This document shows positions 36,101-45,600 of a stretch of 64,000 nucleotides of DNA, in pieces. A program made the position numbers and the translations under genes. The notes beneath the pieces are model-generated. The model had not been told where the DNA came from, made no database searches, and saw nothing but the letters and a program-made list of their open reading frames with translations. Origin of the DNA: Rapana venosa (taxonomy: Eukaryota; Mollusca; Gastropoda; Neogastropoda; Muricidae); NCBI GenBank assembly GCA_028751875.1, contig CM054145.1:41424616-41488615 (forward strand), read 5' to 3'. The stretch's first letter is position 1, and every line of letters begins with the position of its first letter.

Positions 36101-39100
36101 TTTTTACCTGTTGGTAATATGAAATATTTTGGTTTTGGATGGGATAGCTCATTGGTCAGAGCACTTGCTTTTCTTAGGCTAAGGTTAAGCAGCATTGAGC
36201 ATGGTTGCCTTACGGATGGGTGACCAACCCATCCCCCAGTTCACCCAGCTGTAAATTGGTACCTGCCCTCTTTGGGGTTAGGGAAGGTAAAGCAGCGAGG
36301 GAGAGGAGATGGGTGCCACCCTCAATATGCTGGCCCTTAGAGAAGCTGAGATCTCTGACATTGAGCTCCATAACAACCGCATAGGTTATGGGAACACCTT
36401 TACCTTTTAAAAATATTTTGTATATTATTATTGGTGTATTACTGTTGTTTTACTTTGTGATGTGCATGTGTGCAGTTGTGAAGAACGGACGCAAAAGGGC
36501 TGTGAAAACCCTCTGACACTGGACGAGTGTGTGTCAGTGTTCAAAGTGCTGCGAGATGAGTTCCACTCAGAGTACAAACTGTATGAGTTGTCTGCCCTCT
36601 CCATCGCCATCATCTTTCCTTTGGTGAGAAACAGTTGTTTGTTTTGTGTTGAGAATGTTTTATTAGTAATACAAGTTTGATATGAAATCAAATGAGACTA
36701 AAAAAGGAATTTTCAAATAGCAAGAATGGATAAGACTGTTGACAAGAAATTGGTTGGGTGTTGTTGTTTTTTTTAAAGTTCAAGGGCATTAAATAAATTT
36801 GAAGAGCATGAATCAAGTAGGTCAGTGACAATGAAAGACTGTTTTTTTCTTTTAATAGATGTTTTCTTAACTCAAAGACTAAACAGACATGTAATTCTGT
36901 TAAACAGAAAATGAATGGTAGGCAAATTGAAGATGTTTTGATGATTCAATTTCATCTCTCTTCAGTTGGAGAGGTACTAGACTGAACTTCAATAGGCATT
37001 GGTGTGGTTTGGGTCATTAGTTTGAATTTTTTCCACAGTGAACCTAACTTAGATGAATAGTGATAAAACGAACATCATTCTTTTTCAGATGAAGGATTTC
37101 TTGAGCAAGTGGGAAGTCCTTCGAGACCCCAGCTACGGCGTGATAACGATGCAGGAGTGGCGCCTCCTACTGGAGGATGAGAACTCGGCGATGAATCCTG
37201 GCCTGGCAGACGTGGATCCGTACTACCGCCTGTTGTGGGACGTGTGGCTGCCCCCTGTCAGGGCCACCATACTGTGAGTCAGCCTTGTGGCAGAGGGAGA
37301 TATGTGTGTTTTGTGTTGTGTGTGTTGTGTGTGTGTGTGTGTTTTGTGTGTGTGTTGTGTGTGTGTGTGTGTGTGTGTCTGTGTGTGTTTTGTGTGTGTG
37401 TGTGTGTCTGTGTGTGTGTTTTTGTGTGTGTGTGTGTGTGTGTATAAATGTAAGTCTATGTGATATTGCCTGTTCTGATTCACTATGTGTGTGAGTGTAT
37501 GTTTGTGTGTGAGTGTACGTCAGTGTGTGTCTGTGTATTTCTGTATATGCACCACTTTATGCGATGATGCCTATTCTGATTCAGTGTATTGCAGGATATC
37601 ACTTTTCCCAGCCCTTGCAGAGTCTTAAAGAAATTAGCAGAAGTAACATGTGTAGATCCAGTTTTAGGGATCACATACCATGGGATGGAGAGCATTACTT
37701 TGTTCTGTTGACAGTCTCATAAATCTGTTATCTTTGAGTAGAGGTGTGAACTCACCCAAAAGTTCTGGAAAACTGAAACCGTGGTCGGTAAGTCTTGCTA
37801 TGGCCTTGACTTGTGTCTGTTAGTATAACTGAACTTTGCAACAGCTAATGAGGACAGTCCTGGATGATTTCGTGATAATGCCCCAAAGCTGTAGGCTTTA
37901 GATCTTTTTGGCATTGTGTCATCATACATAAAACAGACAGTAAGAGTCTTGATTAATTGAAAAATTCAAGCAACACTTTAAAGATTGCCTAATGAAACAG
38001 ATATGCAAAACTGCTCTGCGTGTTAAACCTGTAATGTGGTCTGCCAAGATCACCCCATCTCTCGAGTTGAAAATGAACTTGGTAGTCGCACCTTCGTGCC
38101 ACATTAATGTGAGTGTTTTCTTGATGGGGACATGGGGCAGCAGGGTGGGCACAGCCTCAAGCTGTGGCAAACACAGCCCAGGGGCAGACACCCAACACAA
38201 TAGCAAAACTAGCTCTCAGCATCCTCCACCAGCAGGGGTCACAGGCTAGACTGGTCATAAGCTGCTGTGAAGTCAAAATGTGTCGGCTGAGGCCAGCGGG
38301 CAGACCGTATGTAGAGTCAAAGCACAAGAAAAGACCAGGCACTACATATCCCTCTGAATTAGGGAACGCAGAAGGAAAAAAAAAAAGAAACCATCCCTGT
38401 TACTGGATATGCAATCCTGGTCTCCCCATTGAACCTGTGATGCGGTCCAGTCTGTGTAGGAACTTTTTGAAAGACTGCCCAGTGGAAAAAAAATACCATG
38501 GCTGAAAATAAGGTTCAGACCACTGGCCTTGAATTATGATTTGTACTATAGCAGCTGGTTGAGTGAGAAGAAAATTTTTTGTGTGACACATACAGCTAGT
38601 TACAATTTATGTCCATTGTTAGCATTAAGGACACCAGAAAATGGAAACTAAGCCCTTTTTTCCTATAACTTTTCTTTTTGTGTGTGCAGATTTTATTAAA
38701 AAAATTCCCCAGTGGGGAAGCTGGGGGCCTGTCAGTATAAATAGCATCCCCACCTTCAGGAAATTCTGTGCTAGGATTTCCTTTTTTTCTATTCCTCTCT
38801 TTGTTTCTGCTTTGTTCCTTTTCTTCTTGTCACCTCCTTCTTGTCTATTTTCTGCCTTCTTTGTCCATTCTCCTGCCTTTTTCCAGACTTTGCTAATATG
38901 ACAAGACAACAATAGCTGCTGTTTGAACATTCCACAAAGAAGAAGATAGACATTTCAAACTAGATTCCTTACCTTATTTTTCTGAACAGCTTCTAGATTC
39001 CTTTCCTTATTTTTCTGAACAGCTTTTGTAAGCTAGCCATTTTTTTCCAGATGGAGTTCTTCTTCTAGAACGTACTGACAGAGCCGTGTTATTCTGGTTT

Positions 39101-42100
39101 CTTTTCTCCAGGAAATGGAGTCCCCGTGACTACCAGCCGCTGATCGCCATGCTGGAGGCCTGGCAGCCGGCCCTGGTGCCCTGGATCATGGACAACATCC
39201 TGGACCAGCTGGTGCTGCCCAAGCTGCTGCAGGAGGTGGAGAACTGGAACCCCCTGACCGACACCATGCCCATCCACTCCTGGCTCCACCCCTGGCTGCC
39301 CTTCATGGGTGAGTCAGCTCTAACTGTGTGTGTGTTGGCCCAGGCCAAAAGCTGTGTCAGTTATTGATGCCAGCTAATTGCCAAGGCCTACACTAAAATG
39401 TTGTTATGTTGTAAAATGTTGTGTTGAGATTGCCTTCAGCCATGACAAGCTCTTAACATAACAACCTTCACTCTTCTTTTAAAGGAGAAAAAATCCTCTG
39501 AAGTCGGAGTATGGCTGCCTATTTGGCGAGGTACTTGAAAATAGTCATACACGCAAACTTCCATCCAGTGTACTTCCTATCTCACAGTGATTCCCAGGTG
39601 GGATGAGTGAGTCAGAGTGCACGTTCTGGGTGACCCCCAGAGTGTAAAGCTGGGGAACGCACAACAACAACTGTGTGTGTGTGTGTGGGGTGGGGAGGGG
39701 ATGGGGGGTATGGAATGGGTTGTTTTCTCTGTGTGTGTGCATGTGTGTGTGTGTATGTGTGCGTGTGGTGTGTGTGTGCGTGTGCGTGTGTGTGTGTGTG
39801 AGTGTGCATGCGTGAGTGTGTGTGTGTGTGTGTGATTGGGTTGCTCTGTATATGTGTTTGTTTGTGTGAGTGTACATGTACGTAGGGGACAGGATAGCTT
39901 AGTGGTCAGAGCACTCGCTTTCCCCAAACTAAGGTTTAAGCAGCATTGAGTGTGGTTACCAAGTGAATGGAAGACCGTTTGCATGCCTTGGCTTCAGTAC
40001 AGTCCCCCAGTTCACCCAGCTGTAAATCTGTACCTGCCCTCTTTAGGGTCGGAAAAGGTAAAGCGGCGAGGGAGAGGAGATGGGCATTTCTCAGTATGCT
40101 GGCTCCTAGAGAAGGGAGGTCTCTGATGCCTCACTCCCCTACAACCACAAAGGTTATGGGACACCTTTACTTTCTTTTTTTCTTTTTTACATATATGTAC
40201 ATGCATGTTTGTGCATGCATATATGTGTGTATTTCACCTACAAAATTATGTGTGAAAATGGTGGCCTGCTATTTGTATCTAATGTGATGCTCTAGAAAAC
40301 AGTTGTGACTGATGGTTTTGTAGGCATTTTAAAATGATATGTTTAATTAACCTGCCTAATTCTGCTCTGTCTTTCAGTGATATAGTTCAGATGTAGTACT
40401 TTAGAGCTGCCAGTAGAAAATGTGTAATTACAGATGTTACATGTAATTTACATATTATTGCAGTTGTGATATGGGTTTATCTAAGGAGATGTATTTCGTT
40501 CTATTATGGAATGTTCTGAGTGTGAAAATGTGTTCTACAAAATCTGATAAATCCAAGACAAGTTTGGAGGCGTTTTTTTGTATTGTGGGTTTAAAATAGA
40601 AGGTGACTTTGTAACACTTTTGGGAAATGTAACAAAGTTGAAACAGTTACACAAAAAATTTGATTTTTTTTCATCATGGAGTTCATGTAAATTGTTCTTC
40701 AAACTGAAATTCATTTGCACCAATATTTACATTGTGGCAATATTTCTTATTTGAACAACTTGTTAATCTACATAATGAAAACAAAACCAAAAAAACCCTT
40801 AAAAAAACAAACCCACATGTTCATCTACATAATGAAATTTTGTTTTGTTTTTTTCAGCTAGTGCTCCCAGGTTCACCAGTGCTGAGGTTTTGTGTATGTG
40901 ACTGTTTTTACCCACCATGAAGGTAGCTGCATTCTGACTTTGGGGATGGTGTCTGAACACACCTGTGTGCATACGTTTAAAAAAAAATTGTCATCAGTTC
41001 CTATTGGCATGAAATGGCCTACTCTTCTGAAAGGCAGAACAGATTTTTAATGTGTGCGCAAGATGTTCTGCATGCATTTGCACATGGGGTCTCGGTTTAT
41101 AGTCTCATCTGAAGAACTTGTGTGTGTTGTTAGAAAGTGGGGAGGTGGGAGGATAGGTGGAGTCAGCACTAGTGTTAACTCCTGAGTAAAATTCCCTAAA
41201 ACAGGCGTCTCCGTGTTGGCTCACACCCAGGCCGTAAGATAAACAAGGGCAGCGCTCTAACCACGAGGCTACCCCGCCCCCATAATGAACACGTTTCGTT
41301 CCTGCGCAGGGGAGCGACTGGAGCCGCTGTACGCCCCCATCCGTCACAAGCTGGGCAACGCGCTGACCAACTGGCACCCGTCTGACGTGTCGGCCAAAAT
41401 CATCCTGGAGCCCTGGGTGGGGGTGTTCAAGCAGGGCCACATGGACGCCTTCCTGGTGAAGCACGTCCTGCCCAAACTCAGCCAGGCCCTGGAGGAGATG
41501 GCCGTCACGCCACATCAGCAGAACCTTGGTCAGTGGGGACAGGGAGGGCAATTTTTTGTGTGGGGTTTCAGGATTAAAAAAAATTTTTTTTTTGGGGGGG
41601 TGGTAGGGGTGGTGGTTGTTTGGAGTTTGGTTTTGTGGGGTTCCTCGGCTAGAGCTCCAAGGTTCACTAACCGTTTCCCCCCACCCCCCCCACCATTTAA
41701 GTAATCATATTCCTACTTAATGGATGGTGTCTAAATACAACACTGGTGTGCATGCTGTTTTGAGAGGAGAGGGAGGGGATGGGGGGGGGGGGTCTTTCCT
41801 TGGGTTAGAGTTACAAGGTTCACTTGTATGGTGAGTTTTTGCGTATGCGACCGTTTTTGCCCACGATGAAGGTGGCTGCATTCCAACTTTGGAGAGGCAT
41901 GCGTTTTTGAAATTTTGTCATCCGTTCCTTCTGGCACAAAATGGCTTACTCTTCCAAAAGGCAGAACTGATTTTAACATGTGTGCAAGGTGTTCTGTGTG
42001 CATTTGCATATAGGGCCTTGGTTTATAGTCTCAACTGAAGGACTTTTACATTCAGTTCAATTTCCTTGTCAAACTGGGAGCTGTCACAGTAAACTGTAAC

Positions 42101-42635
42101 AAAAGACGAGATATCTAAGGCAAGATGTAACCAGTAAACTGTAACAAGAGACATGGTATCCTAAGCCAAGCTGTCACATTAAAATTGTAACAAGAAAAGA
42201 CATGATATCTAAGCCAAGCTGTAACAGTAAACTGTAGCAAGAGACATGATATCTAAACCAAGCTGTAATGGTAAACTGTAACAACAAGAGACATGATATC
42301 TTAAGACAAGCTGTAACAGTAAACTGTAACAAGAGATGTGCTATCTAAGCCAAGCTGTAACTGTAACGAGAGGAGATGTGCTATCTAAGCCAAGCTGTAA
42401 CTGTAACAAGAGGTATGGTATTTAAGCCAAGCTGTCACAGTAAACTGTAACAAGATACATGTTATCTAAGCCAAGCTGTAACAGTAAACTTGTGCATGTT
42501 ACAGACCCCTGGAGGTGGGTGATGGCATGGAAAGACATCATGCCCATTGCTCCTATGGTGACCATCCTGGATGCCAAGTTCTTTCCCAAATGGTTGCAGG
42601 TAAGGCAGGCAGATTTGACAGACTTTTCCTCTGTG

Positions 42636-42691
<56 letters not shown>

Positions 42692-45600
42692 AGAGAGATC
42701 ATGTGCAACACCCATTCAGAGTATGTAAAAGAACCTGTGGCAACAAGAGAGTTGTCTGTGGCAAAATTCTGTAGAAAACCCACCACTCTGATCGGGAAAC
42801 AAATACACATGCAGACAAGAAAATAGAAAAAAAAAGAGAAGTAAATGGGTGGTACTGCTGTTGAGGCATTGTGCTGTCCCCAGAGAGAGCAGCCTGAATT
42901 TCAGGCAGAGAAATCTGCTGTGACTTAAAAGTGGGATACAAATACAAATCCAATGGTTTGTGAAATCTGCCATGACTTAAAAGGTGGTATACAGATACAA
43001 ATCCAACGATTTGTGAAATGTACCGTGACTTAAAAGTTACGTACAAATACAAATCCTATAATTTGTGAAATCTGCCATAACTTAAAATGGTATATAGGTA
43101 CAAATCCCATGATTTGTGAAATCTGCAGTGTCTTGAAGAGGTATACAGATACAAATCCCATGATTTGTGAAAACTGCAGTGTTTTAAAGAGGTATACAGA
43201 TACAAATCCCATGATTTGTGAAATCTGCAGTGTTTTTAAGAGGTATACAGATACAAATCCCATGATCTGTGAAATCTGCAGTGTCTTTAAGAGGTATACA
43301 GGTACAAATCCCATGATCTGTGAAATCTGCAGTGTCTTTCAGAGGTATACAAATCCCATGATCTGTGAAATCTGCAGTGTCTTTCAGAGGTATACAGGTA
43401 CAAATCCCATGATCTGTGAAATCTGCAGTGTCTTTAAGAGGTATACAGGTACAAATCCCATGATCTGTGAAATCTGCAGTGTCTTTAGGAGGTATTCAAA
43501 TCCCATGATCTATGAAATCTGCAGTGTCTTTAAGAGGTATACAAATCCCATGATCTGTGAAAACTGCAGTGTTTTTAAGAGGTATACAGGTACAAATCCC
43601 ATGATCTGTGAAATCTGCAGTGTCTTTCAGAGGTATACAGGAACAAATCCCATGATTTGTGAAATCTGCAGTGTCTTTAAGAGGTATACAGGTACAAATC
43701 CCATGATCTGTGAAATCTGCAGTGTCTTTCAGAGGTATACAGGAACAAATCCCATGATCTGTGAAATCTGCAGTGTCTTTAAGAGGTATACAAATCCCAT
43801 GATCTGTGAAATCTGCAGTGTCTTTAAGAGGTATACAAATCCCATGATCTGTGAAATCTGCAGTGTCTTTCAGAGGTATACAAATCCCATGATCTGTGAA
43901 ATCTGCAGTGTCTTTAAGAGGTATACAGGTACAAATCCCATGATCTGTGAAATCTGCAGTGTCTTTAGGAGGTATTCAAATCCCATGATCTGTGAAATCT
44001 GCAGTGTCTTTCAGAGGTATACAAATCCCATGATCTGTGAAATCTGCAGTGTCTTTAAGAGGTATACAGGTACAAATCCCATGATCTGTGTGCAGGTGTT
44101 GGTGGCATGGCTGTCCAACATGCCCAACTACAATGAGATCACTCGCTGGTACCTTGGCTGGAAGACTCAGTTCCCTGAAAAATTACTGCAGTACCCAACA
44201 GTCAGAGGTATTCTTCTTCTGCTGTTTTAAACTAATGGTGTTGGTTTTTGTTTGTTTGTCTGTGTGTATGTTATGTAGACTTGACATTTAGTAATATCAG
44301 ATTGGATGTATAAAAAGCATAAAAAAATAGCTGTGTAATTGGTAAACAAATTACCAAGGTCACTCTTTTCCTCCTTTTGGTTTTCTTTTGTTGGGGGGGA
44401 ATGTTCCTCAGCTAGAGCTCTGAGATTGACCAATGGTGAGATTTTGCATATATATATATACATATGTGATTGTTTATGCCCACCATGAAGGTAGCCACAT
44501 TCTGACTTTGGGGATGTATGCTGGGTATGTTTGTTATTCCATAACCCACCAAATGCTGACTTGAATTACATTACATTTAATGTGCATAGTCTGTCTTCTG
44601 CATGTGTGTATACACGAAGGGAATTAAGACACTGGCATGTCTGCATTAGAAGCTGATCCGAGAGATCGTAAAAATCCCCACCTTTAATTCACCAGATGCT
44701 GCTGAGATCTGAACCCATGACTTCCTTCAGTATGAAGTTTCTGTGTATGCCGCTATGATATAAAAATGTGAACATAAAATTTAACTGCAAGACCATAAAA
44801 CTGCATAAGAAATAACAACTGAGGTGATGATATGATCGGTTGAAGACAGTATGTCAGTAGAACATCAGTGATAAAAGGATCATGATTTTTTTAAAATAAC
44901 CACTTTGTATCAGTGAATTTGTGACTTTTTTTGGTCTTTGTTGACATACGTTGCTGTTATGTCTTACATGTTTAAGTGTGTTTCATGTCTTTCGAAGGTG
45001 CAAGGCTGAGGCAGTGTATTTAGATTAGATGTGTAGATACATCACAGTTCAGCCCTGATAACACTACTGAAAGAAAAACGGATGGTGTGTGTCCATACAG
45101 ATCATATGAACAAAGCCCTGGACATCATGAACCAGGCAGTGTCAGGTCACTTTGCTCCTGGAATGAAGGAGAACATAGCCTACTTCACTCACACTGAACG
45201 CCGACAGATGGACACCAAGACGTCCTTCCCCTCCCAAGCACCGTCATCATCCGCATCACAGCCTTCCATACCCTCACGTGTCGGACCTGAGGTAAACATC
45301 TCTGGTTTCTGGTTTCCATATTTGTCTTTTAAATGCAGGGTTAGAATATAAGTGTTTGTCAGATTTCATGACAGTATCATGGTGTGTTTTTATGAGTTTA
45401 TTTATTGATGACATACTATCATTGTTGCTGTGTAAAGTATACTTCTGTTACCAAGCAGCTTAAATAGACTGGATTGTAGTTGGGTTGTGTTGGGTTTTTT
45501 TTTGTGGTCACAATTTAACAGTTCTCTCCATTATGATGTGTGTCATCTTGAAATAATAGCTGACCAAAATGTACTTTGATAACAAGCAGCAAATCTTTTA

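Noticed and set aside
43109..44230. A 373-residue ORF of [17 protein letters not shown] repeats as a separate Cys-rich or zinc-binding protein
   Set aside because: It is a minisatellite grown from a SINE tail and ends inside TFIP11 exon 14. There is no independent start context or homology. Only the alternative-splicing idea was kept.
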